From assembly GCA_954871525.1 (NCBI GenBank), contig OX940864.1, positions 19,648,001 through 19,712,000 of the forward strand: DNA of 64,000 nt, read 5' to 3'. The notes beneath the pieces were generated by a model. The model made no database searches, had not been told where the DNA came from, and saw only the letters and a list, made by a program, of their open reading frames with translations. Origin of the DNA: Parietaria judaica. Its lineage: Eukaryota; Streptophyta; Magnoliopsida; Rosales; Urticaceae. The position numbers and the translations under genes were made by a program. Positions within the stretch are counted from its first letter, which is position 1. Every line of letters starts with the position of its first letter. Below are positions 11,476 to 23,364 of this stretch, piece by piece.

Positions 11476-11955
11476 ATGAGCTCGGTGTGCATATCGAAGT
11501 GCGTGAGCGACGCACGTGATCCTCGCGTGCCCGTCAGGGCAACTTACGTGAACCTGTATAAGTGGCCGGAGTCGGACGCGGAGTTTGTCCGGTCGGTGAG
11601 CTCGAGATCGTTCACCGGAGGAAGATCTGCTGGAGATTCCGGCCGGTTCGGACACCCGAGGATCGTGGACAGCGTTTCCTGCCGGCAGATGTATCTCCGG
11701 AGCTATAAGTTCTCGCGGGAAGAGACTGTGCCTGAGAAGACGCCGAAGTGCTTCGGGATCGGAAAAAGCGCGTTGCTCGACGATCATCACGCCGAGAAGA
11801 AGGACAAGAGCAAGGGAAAGAGATCAAAGAAGAAGGAAAAGAAATGTTTGCTTCTCGGGAAAGTGAAGGACGTTTCTCGCGCTGTGTTTCTCGGGATTTT
11901 CCGGGGGTGTCTTTCGTGCACGGCAACCGTCGACGTAGCCGATGGACGAGACTGA
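11476..11955 (+). CDS. Plant-specific short protein, UCP031279-like
   Basis: An intronless 159-codon frame with the ATG in good context (CACAATGAG) and clearly higher G+C than the flanks. Conserved-looking blocks are the N-terminus MSSVCISKCV, RATYVNLYKWPESDAEFVRS at residues 21-40, and RIVDS-SCRQMYLRSYKFSRE at 62-82 followed by VPEKTPKCFG. A Lys-rich stretch (107-123) could act as a nuclear-localisation or membrane-binding patch. No signal peptide or membrane helix is present before the mildly hydrophobic, Cys-containing tail. From memory, these blocks match short stress-responsive plant proteins annotated as UCP031279 (for example Arabidopsis At1g58420/At1g10140). The family is recognised with moderate confidence and its biochemical function is unknown. 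Confidence 0.8.
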   Translation: MSSVCISKCVSDARDPRVPVRATYVNLYKWPESDAEFVRSVSSRSFTGGRSAGDSGRFGHPRIVDSVSCRQMYLRSYKFSREETVPEKTPKCFGIGKSALLDDHHAEKKDKSKGKRSKKKEKKCLLLGKVKDVSRAVFLGIFRGCLSCTATVDVADGRD

Positions 11956-13950
11956 TCCTAATATGGCGGGTTTGTTGTTATTTATCTGGAGATTATATGG
12001 CGTTTGTGTTCGTGTTTTTGTTGTGTATAGTGAATTAAAGACATAAAGCTTATAGGGTAAACGATCGTTCTGTATATTTCAGCATGCAGTGTTATAAAAT
12101 TTTGCTTTCAATTTTATAAAAATATTTTGAGTGGATTTCATGTATGTTATTTTGTGCTTTCTAATTATACATCATGAAGCGTTTTTCAATTTTTTCATAC
12201 ATCGAGGTCGATGGACCCGCTTCAAAAATACAAGTTCAAATATTCTCCTCATCATATTTTTGTTTTTTTGTTTTGTTTAGGGTTAATGACGGTGAAAATA
12301 CCCAAAGTTTGGTCAAAGAACCCCTCGTGTACCCAAAGTCTAAAAGTGTTGGCAAAAGTACCCAAAGTCACATTTAGGGCGTTGACCACTCCATTCTCGT
12401 AACGTAGTTGACTTACTTGTTAACTCTGGCCACAAGGACAAACGTGGGTTGCTAACAAACAATTTTTTATCACGTGGATGAGCCCACATCAACGTCGTGT
12501 TATTCATTTTTTTTTTCTTCGTACGTGAGTGATGAGGTCTACTTTAATGTATACATTACAACAACAAAGGAATATAGTGATGATGCTAAGTGTTTGTGAG
12601 TTGAGAATATATCTGTATTAATATAATCTATAGTCTTCTCTTGTTGACGTGAATGGAAGCCGTCCAATGTGACTAATACAAGTTGACAAAATAAGATAAT
12701 ATTGATAGAGAGAGATGAAAGCACTAGTTAGTAGTTAGCGTTGCGTTGAAAAAGAAAGCACATCCAATAGGAAAAATGAGTCTCTTTCCATGTCCAACTA
12801 CACAGAAAATCAATAATTTCCTTTAAATTCCTTTAAGTCAATTTCCCGTAAGATTTGTAATTACAGAATACGAACAATCCTTTTAGACCAACTCTAAGTA
12901 ATTGTAAGAACATTGTTTTTTTCTTGTGTTTTGTCATTATATTTTTGTAAAACATGCTTTTTAGACCAACTCTAAGTAATTGTAAGAACATTGTTTTTTT
13001 CTTGTGTTTTGTCATTATATTTTTGTAAAACATGCTGTCTAGAAGACTTGTCAAGACAACAGAAAGATCGACAAGTTACGGAAGATCTGCACATTTACGG
13101 AAGAGATGCTGCTAGAGTCAAAGATATTCGTTAGACTTATTTCCATGATCCGCCAGCTCATTGATCATCATCATCTGATTGGAGCTAGAATTGATCTGAT
13201 TGAAGGTATCCATTATACCTTTGATCCTCGTGATTATGGAATCCCTCATTTTCCTTATTTGGATGCCAAGAAGACCGGCCTATTTAGCATTTGCTAGATA
13301 TGGATGAACATCGAGCACTTTGAACGAAAAACACACGCATCTGCTTGATTCAGAGCTGGAGGGTCTTGAGATCTCATTCGTGGAGTGGCGACTGACTGAA
13401 GACAGTCGAATCAATCGCAAGATTATTCTGAAGAGAAACACACTTTTTCCCTGGAGTTGGATCTCCAGCTGCACCTGGTCTTAAGGGGGAGTTGTCTATT
13501 CCCTTGTGAAACTCATATAAGTATCCTATGTAACTGTGTAACATTGTTGAATGTAATCGGGTGGAGTTGGTCTAACCATTTGCTCTTCATTTTATTTATG
13601 AAAATTGATCATTTTGATTATCAATGTTCATCAATATCTAAACTCATGGAGTAATTCAAAATGGACAATTGATAATTTTTAGTGCAAAAAAAAATGGTCT
13701 AAAAAAATATGTTTGCTATAAGTTTCAAAAATATTTAATTAGTAAAGTTTGTTTAATTTACGTGTGTTACTTATATCAAGACTACACACCTCAGCATTAA
13801 GTTTTCAATTTGCGGGCTTCCATCAGTATACCCGTTGTGCCTTCAAAGTATTAGTACATTAGACTTGCAATTGATTAGGGTATATAAAAACTCTTTAATT
13901 TGCTATCGGACTTTTGTAAATAACTTCATTTGTGTCACAAAAGACTAGTC
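11956..13950. other. Intergenic; duplicated and inverted repeats, no gene
   Basis: After the 3' UTR, 12280-12400 has an arm-like stretch with repeated ACCCAAAGT motifs, resembling one end of a MULE; its partner was not found. A 78-bp tandem duplication sits at 12881-13036. TTAGACCAACTC at about 12882 is mirrored by GAGTTGGTCTAA at about 13563-13574, suggesting a decayed ~690-bp inverted-repeat element. Frames within it (13106-13297, 13280-13474) have no recognisable domain. Confidence 0.45.
12881..13036. repeat. Exact 78-bp tandem duplication
   Basis: The unit starting TTTTAGACCAACTCTAAGTA and ending AAAACATGCT occurs at 12881-12958 and again at 12959-13036 with no difference seen. Perfect identity implies a recent duplication. 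Confidence 0.9.
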
Positions 13951-16900
13951 AAAATCCCACTCGCTTGGGCCATCTGGCGACAACAATGTGCAATGTTGGG
14001 AAAAGAGAACCAAACACTCGCTCAAGTCGTTGGCAAGGGAGGGCAAGGTTAGTGTTGATTTATTCTCAGACTTTCTTTGCGAAAATCAAATTGATATTGT
14101 AGACTGTCCGGATCCAACTTTGGCTATGAAAAGAGGGGTTGGTGAGAGCGCTCCGTTGATGATTTGTTCTGCAGAGGTAGATGACATCATTGACACAATT
14201 CAATCTGAAGCGGCGTACCCTGCGGATCAGGGTCGCCGAGCCCAATGGTAGGCCTAGTGTGGAATGTCCAGGGGTTAGCGAACCCCCGAACTTTAGGAGC
14301 CCTCCGTGCTCATGTGAATCAATTTAAACCCGACTTTCTCTTTTTGTCCGAAACAAAATTTGCCCGCTCTCAGTTCGAGAGAGTTCGTATGGAGTTGGGT
14401 TTCGAGGCATGTTTTGGTGTCGAGAGAGTTGGCATGAGTGGGAGGCTATTGTTTATGTGGCGGGATTCTATAAAATTCTCGTTGGGATCCTTCTCTAGGT
14501 TCCACATAAAAGGTGTTTTACAGAGTGACGAGGAAGAAAGTTGGTGGTTTGCAAGTATCTACGGGAACCCTATTACTAGTCAGCGGAAAAACTCGTGGGA
14601 ACTTATTCGACGTCTTAGGTTTATGCACTCGGGTCCATGGTTATGTGCAGGTGATCTCAACGAAGTTCTCTCCAACAATGAAATCAATGGTGGTGGTTTG
14701 CATGACCCGTACTTGATCGAGAACTTTAGGACCTGTTTGGACGAGTGTCATCTGTTAGACTTAGGATTTGTCGGGGAACCATTTACTTGGATACGGAAGA
14801 TGGGTGGAGGGACTGTGGAAGAAAGGATTGATAGGTGTTTAGGCACCTCGGAGTGGGTCGAACGATTTCCAAATGCCAAAGTACGTCATCTTGACTTTTA
14901 GAGCTCGGGCCATCGTCCTTTGCTTCTCAACTCAAACGGTACTACCACTACGAATTCTTCTAGCAGGAGGCGAGGCCCAAGGAGATTCTTTTTTGAAGAA
15001 GCTTGGGTGCTTGATGCAGGATGTGAAGAAGTGATCAGAGAGGCTTGGGTTTCTTCTGGCATAAGTTCAACTAGGTGGCAGCTTAAACGGGGGTTAGATC
15101 TCTGCCGGGAAAGTCTCTGTGTTTGGGGTTATGGAAAATTTTGAGAGTTGAAGGACATAATTGAGAGGCAACGTCTTATTCTTGCTCGGATCAGTGATAC
15201 TAGAGACGGTCTTAATTGGGATTCTTACCGAAGGGAGGAGCGTCAACTGGACTCTTTGATCGAAAAGGAGAAATCCTTTTGGCGCCAGCGAAGTCGAGCC
15301 ATCTGGTTCAAGCATGGAGACATAAACTTGAAGTTCCATCACCAACGAGCATCTAGTCGTTGGAAAAAAAATATTGGCGGTCTTTTTGATGAGATGGGTA
15401 TATGGCATTCTAGAGATGAAGGGGTGGCCAATGTTGTAGCGGATTATTTCCGGGGTATTTTCACGTCTAGCACACCATCTGAAGAAGACATAGAGACAGG
15501 TCTTGTTGAAATCTCCCCCAAAATCTCGACTGAGATGAATGGTTTCCTTCTTAGCCCTTTCACGATAGAGGATGTGAAAGGCGTGGTCTTCTCAATGGAG
15601 GCTTTAAAAGCCTCAGGCCCGGACGACTTTCCAGCCCTTTTCTACCCAAAGTTCTGGAATGTTGTTGGTAAAACAGTGACAAAAGTCTGTCTAGAGATTT
15701 TGATTCATGGGAGATCCGCATCAGTCTACAATAACACAGTTATCACCTCATCCCCAAGATCTTAAAAGGGAAAAAGGTAAGCGATTTTTGTCCCATTAGT
15801 CTCTGTAATGTTATCTATAAGATCGTGTCAAAGTGTCTCACGGACCGGTTGAAAGTGACTATGCGTTCGGCAATCTCGGAGAACCAGAGTGCCTTCGTGG
15901 GTGGCCGCCAAATATTTGATAATGCGATGATTGGGTTTGAAGGGATCCATACAATGAGGCGCAAGCGTTTTGGAAATGGGGAATGTGCGGCTCTTAAGTT
16001 TGATATGGCGAAGGCGTATGATAGAGTTGAATGGTCTTTTCTTCATGCGGTGATGATACGCTTGGGATATGCGAATGAGTGGGTCGACAAGATTATGGGT
16101 TGCGTAACGTCAGTAACCTTTGCATTCAACATAAATGGGACGGTTCGTGGCTGAGTTACTCCTTATAGAGGTCTTCGTCAAGGGGACCCGCTGTCCCCAT
16201 TTGTGTTTCTTTTTTGCTCAGAGGGTCTCTCTGGTCTTCTTAGATTTGGTGGACAAGGATTATGGATTTCCCATCTGTTCTTTGCGGATGACAGTCTCAT
16301 TTTTTTCTCTGCGACAGAGGATGAAGCTGAAACCGTTAGAGACTGCCTGAGAATTTATGAGAAGGCGTCAGGTCAGATGGTAAATTACACTAAGTCGGAT
16401 GTATGTTTTGGAAAGGATGTGGAAGAAACTAGAAGATCTCGGATCGCTTATTGCCTAAGTGTGTCAACAACTGAGTGTCATCATCGTTACCTTGGCCTCC
16501 CGGCCTTTGCTGGACGTCGGAAGAAAGAGTTGTTTGCCTATGTTCGAGACAAGGTGTGGAACAGAGTTAAAAGCTGGAAGGGTACAAAAGTCTCGCAAGC
16601 AGGAAGAGAGGACCTTATCAAGGCTGTTCTTCAATCTATTCCGATATACGTGATGAGTTGTTTTCGCATTCCGACTAGTTTCGTTGATGACATCCATAAA
16701 ATTTGTGCTGGATTTTGATGGGGTAATGGAAGCAACCATCGAAAGATCCACTGGTCAAAATGGATTGAGCTTTGTCGGAACAAGGGCGAGGGTGGGCTAG
16801 GCTTTAGGCAGATGGGATGCTTTAACCAAGCTTTGCTCGCGAAGAATATGTGGCGTCTTATCAGAGCTCCGAACTCGCTCGTGGGTAAAGTTTTCGCAGC

Positions 16901-18481
16901 CTGCTGCTATCCTCACGGGAATGCCTTCTCGGCGCAGATGGGTTCAGCTGCTTCTCATGTATGGCGAAGTCTCCTATGGGGTCACTCTATTATTCAAGCA
17001 GGTTCCCGCTGGCGGTTAGGTAACGGCGAAAATGTGGACATTGTGAGCGACAATTGGATCCCGAGGACATGCTCTCTTCATCTCATTGATCCCCCTCCTT
17101 TGCCGCGGAATATGCGGGTATGTAAGCTAAAGAAAAACTCAAGTGAATGGGATGACGAGCTTATTCGGGCAATGTTTGGATTAGAGGATGCCTTGGCCAT
17201 TCTTAGCATTCCCCGGTCAGACAATGATTAGGAGGACGAGATTATGTGGCACTATTCTACAGATGGTGAGTACTCAGTCAAAAGCGGATATCGAATCAGC
17301 TTTGCCTCGATGTCCAATCTCGGATCGACATCCTCTTCTGGTAATAGACCATCATGGTGGAGTAAGATCTGGAAGGTCACAGCTCCTCCGAAGATTAAAC
17401 TCCACTTGTGGAGGGTTTGTAAAAAAGTTGTGCCCACTTACACAGTTCTCTCTTGCCGTGGAATGCATTTGGACACAAGATGCCCTCTTTGTCATATTGA
17501 GCACGAGATTGTTGGTCATTGCTTTTGGGGGTATAAATGTGTTCATAAAGTCTGGAAACTAGCAGGGTTAGGTGGTATGCTGGACTTGTTCGAACTAGGA
17601 ATCGACCCTCTTTGCCTCTTGTCATCTGCTCTCACCTCTCTCAGCCCGGGTGAGTCCGCACTTTTTGCTATTCTAGTGTGGCGAATCTGGAATAATAGAA
17701 ATAATGTTGTGAATGGTAGTAAACCAAGGACCCAAGAGAATATTGTTAAGGGGGCGCTCAGCTACCTTTCAGAGTTTAAGGAGGCACAGAAGACCGAGAA
17801 CCCAAAGAAGCTTGATGAGGCATCTACGCCGTCTTGGAATCATCCTCTGTTGGGATGGGTTGACATTTGTGTTGACGCTGCGATTAATGGTCGTGAAGAG
17901 GGGTAGGGAATTGGCCCAGTGGCTCGTAATCACGAGAACCGTGTCCTTGCTTCGGGGATTAATTTCTATAGGCACGGGCTGTCTCCCCAACTTGCGGAGG
18001 CTTCAGCTATTCGTCGAGGAGTTGAATGGGTGTATGATCAGGGATGGTCGAAGATTCGATTACAGTCAGATTGTCTCGGGGTGGCTAAAACTCTTAATAG
18101 AAAACGCAATCCCCGTTTAGATTTGGGATCCATTACCTCTGATACGCATCGTATAGCTACTCGGTTGGACTCTGTGGAATTCTACTTTAATCCGAGAATT
18201 TGTAATGAAATCGCGCATGGTCTTGCGAAACTCGCTACTAAGTCTAAAGGCAATATTGTCTGGTTGGAGTATGTTCCACCAAGTGTTGAACATCTTCTTT
18301 TGAAAGATTCAGGATGTATTCAGGGAGTTCCGACCCTTGTTCGGGGCGCTCGTATGGCTGTGGCCAATGGTAATTTGATGTGGAGTACTCTTCCCTCTCG
18401 AGCCGCACCCGTTTGGGGGACTCGAAGGGTTTAATGAGGCTCGTCTTTCTTTAAAAAAAAAAAAAAAATCCCACTCGCTTG
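13951..18481 (+). mobile_element. LINE (L1-type non-LTR retrotransposon), 5'-truncated, with TSD
   Basis: The element occupies about 13968-18464. A 17-base direct repeat, AAAATCCCACTCGCTTG, lies at 13951-13967 and 18465-18481, directly after a terminal A-run (about 18452-18467). Long TSD plus poly(A) tail is the mark of target-primed LINE insertion. The 5' end enters just before what may be the last part of ORF1 (13988-14240; the ORF1 zinc knuckle is not seen), so the copy is 5'-truncated. ORF2 follows, with endonuclease, reverse transcriptase, zf-RVT and RNase H parts in plant L1 order. Confidence 0.93.
14245..18434 (+). pseudogene. LINE ORF2 polyprotein pseudogene (EN-RT-zf-RVT-RNase H)
   Basis: When intact, this encodes the endonuclease and reverse transcriptase that nick the target and copy LINE RNA into it. 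The endonuclease part starts at 14245 (MVGLVWNVQGLANPRT) with FLSETKF and AGDLNEV motifs. The RT part has SAFVGGRQI, FDMAKAYDRVEW, GLRQGDPLSPFVF and the active-site FADD at 16281-16292. A zf-RVT-like segment (about 17380-17560, CPLC-H motif) and a C-terminal RNase H-like domain (17919-18434, EASAIRRGVEW and LQSDCLGV) follow. It is dead: in-frame stops end at 14901, 15144, 16154, 16718, 17231 and 17906, and one base is lost near 15748, moving the frame from phase 1 to phase 0. Confidence 0.93.
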
Positions 18482-20119
18482 TGTTACAAGCTAATATATA
18501 TATATATTATATATATATATATATATGTATTGCAAATCGTGTATGTTATGTATATATAATATGACTTGGTCGTGTGGAAGTATGGCTGATATTTCAGACC
18601 TTGGATGGCACTTATACAATGAGTTCGGTGAGGGCTCAGAAGGCCATTCTCTGCTTGGGTTGGATTGGACTGCTTTAATAGTCTATGCCAAATCCCTATC
18701 CATCCCGTTCATTTAGAGACAGTCGGGAAAAATATGCTCAATCCAACCGGAAAATCTCTAAAGCCCGATCCAAATTGATTTGATTCAAAATTAAGTTTAA
18801 TTGAGCCTCAACTGTTCTAGATCGTTCGGGCCGGATTAAAGTGATGCGATAATTTAATGCAATTTGAGTAAATATAAGTTCTTGCTCACTAACTATGTAG
18901 TCATAGTCCAAAACATAAAGTTATATTGTCATGTTATCGGGTCGCCCCGGAAACCCCGGACTAGTATAGTTTTTCAGCATTAAATTTATGAAACGGACAA
19001 GTCTAATTGTATGCTTGTTTTTTATTTTTTTCGTCGGACTATTTTTGGTCTACTCTTTAATGAAACTTGACCTCTTCCATGCGAAAAACAAGTCAGCCGT
19101 GAAACGTATTAAGAGAGAAGGATGGAGGATGCAGACAAAGCTACGACGGAACTTTCTCAGATGTTCCCTCCTCCGGTGAAGCTTTAGAACCGTTCCAGCG
19201 ACGTGACAATTTGAAATTACAAAAACAAGGAACCGATCCCACTTAACAATTTGGTGAGTGTGTTATCAAAAAAATAATTAGAAGGGCAAAGCGCACCGAC
19301 AAACAAAATCAAAATTGCACCAAATGACTCGAAACTAAGCAATTTAAGTCCAGACTCATAATAGTCTTACTGTATAAACAAAATTCAACGCGTTCTTCAT
19401 GACTTGCAGTCCAAGTTTCGTCATTATAACCCCCTATAAAAATGTGTCCATCAAACTAACATAGTTACATATATCTTGTCCTCGAAGAACAATGATGAAA
19501 TTATGCTAATCAAACAACACAACCAAACCTTTGAAATTGGGTACTGTCATCAAACAAAGAAACCAGTTTAGATTCTCCGATTGGCGAAAACCAATTCAGA
19601 ATATCTGATTTAATTATTATGAAGGACCCAGAAGTTATTTTCCTTTCCTTATGCAGAATAGGACTCCTAATTCACTATATGAACTACATCTATTTTTTCC
19701 CTTCAATCTCATGGCCTAAATCTCCAAAAAGAAAAATGCTTGCCTAACTAAACAAACATGACGAATCTATTTACATCCATAATGAACTTATCTTTGAATT
19801 GGGCATTACTAAACAAAGATCCAAGATATCCCATAAGAGAGAATATACCAGACATGATGACAATCACACATCAAGCTCAAAGAAGGAAAGACAAATTTAA
19901 CTTCTGTAGCTAAGAGTTATAGCAGTTTGGCTAATCAGACATACACTAAAAGAGGAAAAAAGAGTATGTTTTCATGAGCATGAGCATTTGATAGTTCTAT
20001 AAAGTACAATTACACTTGCTTAAAAATCACTCTCATAATGTAAACAAAAAGTAAAGTAAAGTAAACCAAGATCAAGGTAGAAGAAGCATCATACTCGAAC
20101 AATCCGTGTTCCGATCCGC
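18482..20119. other. Intergenic, no gene
   Basis: An (AT)n tract at about 18493-18525, then AT-rich sequence with small CCGG-rich repeat-like fragments near 18720-18960. The last few hundred bases are probably the 3' UTR of the minus-strand LU7TM gene. The small frame at 18988-19179 has one hydrophobic stretch but no other support. Confidence 0.5.
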
Positions 20120-21433
20120 TCAAAGCTCGAATTCTTCGTCCCTTAGAGCCAACTCCGCGGCCTCCTCTTCCTCGTCGTCGAGGACAAAGTACTCGTTCCT
20201 CTCCACCGGTCTGAACATGTAGAAGATCACCATGTAGAAGGCGAGACTGGCGATCTCCTCTGCGGCGTTGCTCACCCATTGGTACTTGTATGCCGCGATG
20301 GTCTTGAGCGCGAACACGACAATCCTCGTGAAGTACAAATACCCGATAACCACCACGTAGAATTGCCGGAAAAGAGTGAGCTTGGCCAGATTCCTTGCTG
20401 CTTTCCCGTCAGTTTTGGATGTTTCGCGCAGCGATCGGATCGACCACACAATGGGGAAGATGATGGCGCAGCAGCAGATGATGTCAACGAACAGGAACAC
20501 CTGGTTCCAGGTCACCCAATCCTTGATGAACGGCCCGGTCTCGCCGATCACGACCGAGGCGACGTTGGCCAAAACCTGAAGCGGGATCACAATCATCAGC
20601 ACCTTCTTCTCCTTCTCCTGGAGGAAGGGCTTCAGGAACGACCAGCCGGTTCCAATTAGGACGATGACGGTGAAGAGCAGGACGACGCGGATGAACTGGA
20701 AAATGTAGAACAAGACGTCCCAGCCGTGGGGCGTTCCAGTGACCTTCACGTAGTGCTTGTCCTCGGCGGCGCAGATCAGATTGAGCGCCTTCATGAGGAG
20801 AAGCCCGGCCATTAGGAGGTGAATCCGGTGGACCGAGGTCTTGTTGGTGAAGCAGAGGTAGATCCAGAACCCTAGGAAGGCGAAATACGCAACGGAGAAG
20901 AGGAAGAAGAGCGTCGGGAGCTGCGTGAGGCCGGCGGAGAGGAAGTCCCGGGAATCGCCGTCGAGGTTGAAGAGCTCGGTGCGGACGGCCATGGTGACGG
21001 CGGTGGGGGCCGGCGCGCAGTTGGCGAAGAAGAGGCTGTACTCGTTGGGGGCGGAGACGGGGTAGGAGCGCGAGAAGGAGGAGGCCGGCGCCGGCGAGAG
21101 CTCCCGGAAGCTGAAGAGGTGGAGGACGTAGCGGGAATCGAGGACGCAGAATTGGGGATCTTGCTGCATCTCCATGAGGACTTGGAGGAGCGACTCCTCG
21201 GAGAGGAGGAAGAACCCTAGGCGGGAGGGATCGGCGGTGGCGGCGGATTCGACGGCGACGCGGCTGACGGAGATGTTGACGTGGCCGGTGTGGGTGAAGC
21301 CGAACTTCTCGAAGAGGATCATCGAGCGCGTGTCGGAGTTGATGGTCAGGGTTTTGATCTCGGCGACGGCGACGGAGGCGGCGAGGAGGAGGAGGACGGC
21401 GGCGACGGGGAGGAGGAGGGGCAGTTTCGTCAT
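20120..21433 (-). CDS. CAND7: Lung-seven-transmembrane (GPR107/GOST-type) protein, CAND6/7-like
   Basis: Intronless, 437 codons. The start is the ATG at 21433 (context GCCACAATGA), which opens directly onto a signal peptide (about residues 1-24, LPLLLPVAAVLLLLAA). The frame extends upstream only to a non-ATG codon. A lumenal or extracellular domain (about 25-168) with a likely Cys pair (C96, C139) precedes seven hydrophobic helices in about 172-405. The signature block GTGWSFLKPFLQEKEKKVLM (261-280) marks the Lung_7-TM_R family. The acidic C-terminus (residues 419-435) is cytosolic. Animal relatives act at the Golgi or in trafficking; Arabidopsis CAND6/CAND7 were proposed as candidate G-protein-coupled receptors. 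The exact paralogue is inferred and receptor activity is not established by sequence. Confidence 0.93.
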   Translation of the reverse strand: MTKLPLLLPVAAVLLLLAASVAVAEIKTLTINSDTRSMILFEKFGFTHTGHVNISVSRVAVESAATADPSRLGFFLLSEESLLQVLMEMQQDPQFCVLDSRYVLHLFSFRELSPAPASSFSRSYPVSAPNEYSLFFANCAPAPTAVTMAVRTELFNLDGDSRDFLSAGLTQLPTLFFLFSVAYFAFLGFWIYLCFTNKTSVHRIHLLMAGLLLMKALNLICAAEDKHYVKVTGTPHGWDVLFYIFQFIRVVLLFTVIVLIGTGWSFLKPFLQEKEKKVLMIVIPLQVLANVASVVIGETGPFIKDWVTWNQVFLFVDIICCCAIIFPIVWSIRSLRETSKTDGKAARNLAKLTLFRQFYVVVIGYLYFTRIVVFALKTIAAYKYQWVSNAAEEIASLAFYMVIFYMFRPVERNEYFVLDDEEEEAAELALRDEEFEL

Positions 21434-22682
21434 TGTGGCGGAGAGGGATCGATTCGGGAGTGGGGAGTGAGGGATCAAAATCGAATCGGTCCTCTGGTGT
21501 TAATTGTAAAGTGTTTGGGGATGAAGCTTTTGTGTGTGTGTTGACGATTATGCCCTCGAGATCTGGTGGTTTGGTCTGTCTCCAGATCTCGGCGGGGAAA
21601 AGTGTTGGTTGGTTGATCTGATGTCGTATTGTTGACGATTGATTGATTACAACTAGTGTTGAGTTAATCCAATTAAAGCCTAATAATGACAATTCGGCCT
21701 TTTAGGCCCTTACCATTCTATATGACGTATATGTTTTTTTTAATGTCAAATTTGCAACATAAAGAAGAATCGGGCCGTGCCTCAGATTTTCGCCTTAGAA
21801 TTTTTTATCTTTCTCGTGATTGGGTCGATGTAATACGATTAAAACAATAGTTTTAATTCACTAAAAATGACCATTCTTAAATGTTTTGTTAAATAAGAAA
21901 TTACTATAATTAATTCCTTAATCAAAGAGGGGGATTACGTTTTCATCGTTGGATCAACTCTTTCTTTATCTTCTCCAACGCTTGGTTATCTCGTCAATGG
22001 AACCCTAAGCTTCTCCCGACGTTGTTTGTCACTTGGTTTGTCGATGAAGTTAATCATCTCTCATTGACCATTGCTTTTTGTCGCCTAGGATTTTTTATGA
22101 TTCTCGTGATTGGGTCGTTAAATTTTGATTAAAACAATAGTTTTAATTCACTAAATGCCTTGTTTAATGATCAAGCTTAAATGCCTTGTTAAATACAAAA
22201 CTACTTTAATTAATTCCTTAATCAAAGAAGGGGATTATGTCTTCATCATTGGATCAACTCTTAACTTTCTCTAACGCTTAGTTATCTCGTTAACGGAATC
22301 CTAAGCTTTAATCACGCTTGAAAAAGTCAAGAATAAAATTGTCTTTTATATAAATTAAACAACAAAATCGTACCTCAACACCGATTATACTATTAGATGT
22401 GCCGGATCGAGCATGAATAGTTTAAAAACAATTGAAACCATCGGCCGCTTGATGAGTTTCTAATCAATTGAGTGGTTCATACATCTACACTTGAATAACA
22501 AATAAAATCAAATACGAATTTCATTGGGTGACAAATGAAACACGACGTTCAAAATTCATGAAGGCTTTGTTGGAAATTTGAATAGTTTCTCATTTCATTC
22601 AAGATATCAATGCTCGAAAAACTTTTATGCGGATGATATACTAAGTCCTTCAACTTTTCATTGGTGAGTGGACTATCATTAC
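21434..22682. other. LU7TM upstream region and duplicated intergenic DNA
   Basis: The first ~250 bases are the probable promoter and leader of the minus-strand LU7TM gene. They include GGCCTTTTAGGCCC at about 21697-21710, which contains a site II-like core. The rest contains the 290-bp-period duplication and unassigned AT-rich sequence. No gene. Confidence 0.5.
21791..22306 (+). repeat. Diverged tandem duplication, period ~290 bp
   Basis: TTCTCGTGATTGGGTCG recurs at 21811 and 22101. It is followed in both copies by TTAAAACAATAGTTTTAATTC, TTAATTCCTTAATCAAAGA, TGGATCAACTCTT and CCTAAGCTT. Copy 1 is about 21791-22016 and copy 2 about 22081-22306, with many substitutions, so the duplication is old. 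No coding frame is preserved. Confidence 0.75.
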
Positions 22683-23364
22683 TGTTGATGTAGGACTTCG
22701 TCCCCTTAGAAAAAGACAACGAATTTGCCCCCCAGACGCATAACGACATCTTTATTCCTCTGCCAAGCTCAAACGACGTTCGCCATGTTCATACGACATG
22801 AAGGCTAACATACTACGCATGCGCCTTTATGTATAATGGGCCCATCTCACCAAGAAAGCCCGTCCAGAGCTTCACGTTGCGCACATCATGATCTTTCCCA
22901 GAGACCGAGCAACCTTAAGACCAGGAAAGCATCTCTCCAAGCTGACCAATTCGATGAATCACCAAGTCAAGCCACTAAGGAGCAGATCCAAGTAATAAGG
23001 AAACGCCTTTACACGTGGCAATCATCAAGGAAATAACATGAGATCAAGTCTATATAGCCGTTGCAGGGATCAAGGAGAGAAATACGAAATTCTTAGCCTA
23101 TAAATAGAATGTATTAGGCTAATCAAAAGACACGTTGTTATCTTACAAGCTACCCCCACTCTTACACTTTGTACTCATCTCGATATCAAGAAATAATATT
23201 CTCTTTACTTATATTCTTCACTTCGTTCATATTTGTGATCATTCATTATATTTGCTGTCTTATACGAAGTGGATTCATTACGAATTATTGAGATCCGTCA
23301 TCCTATACATCATATCGAAGTTGGATCACTTTGTGACAGTTGGTCGTGATTATTCACATCAACA
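22683..23364 (+). mobile_element. Solo LTR (682 bp, TSD ATTAC)
   Basis: Begins TGTTGATGT and ends ACATCAACA, perfect 9-bp inverted termini obeying TG...CA. Direct 5-bp duplications ATTAC lie at 22678-22682 and 23365-23369. A TATA box (TATAAATAG, 23099-23107) sits about 60% along, giving plus orientation with U3 before R/U5. No internal region or second LTR is present. Layout suggests a Ty3/gypsy-type LTR, by inference. The frame at 22836-23036 lies inside U3 and is not a gene. Confidence 0.85.

Noticed and set aside
12281..12420. Possible MULE end with repeated ACCCAAAGT motifs
   Set aside because: No partner terminus or TSD was found, so it is mentioned only in the intergenic entry.
20484..21692. 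402-codon frame on the minus strand overlapping the LU7TM gene
   Set aside because: Same strand, other frame. Its Pro/Arg-rich translation is the usual shadow of a GC-rich gene; the LU7TM frame has the signal peptide and helices.
22836..23036. 66-codon plus-strand frame
   Set aside because: Lies wholly in the U3 part of the solo LTR and has no domain.
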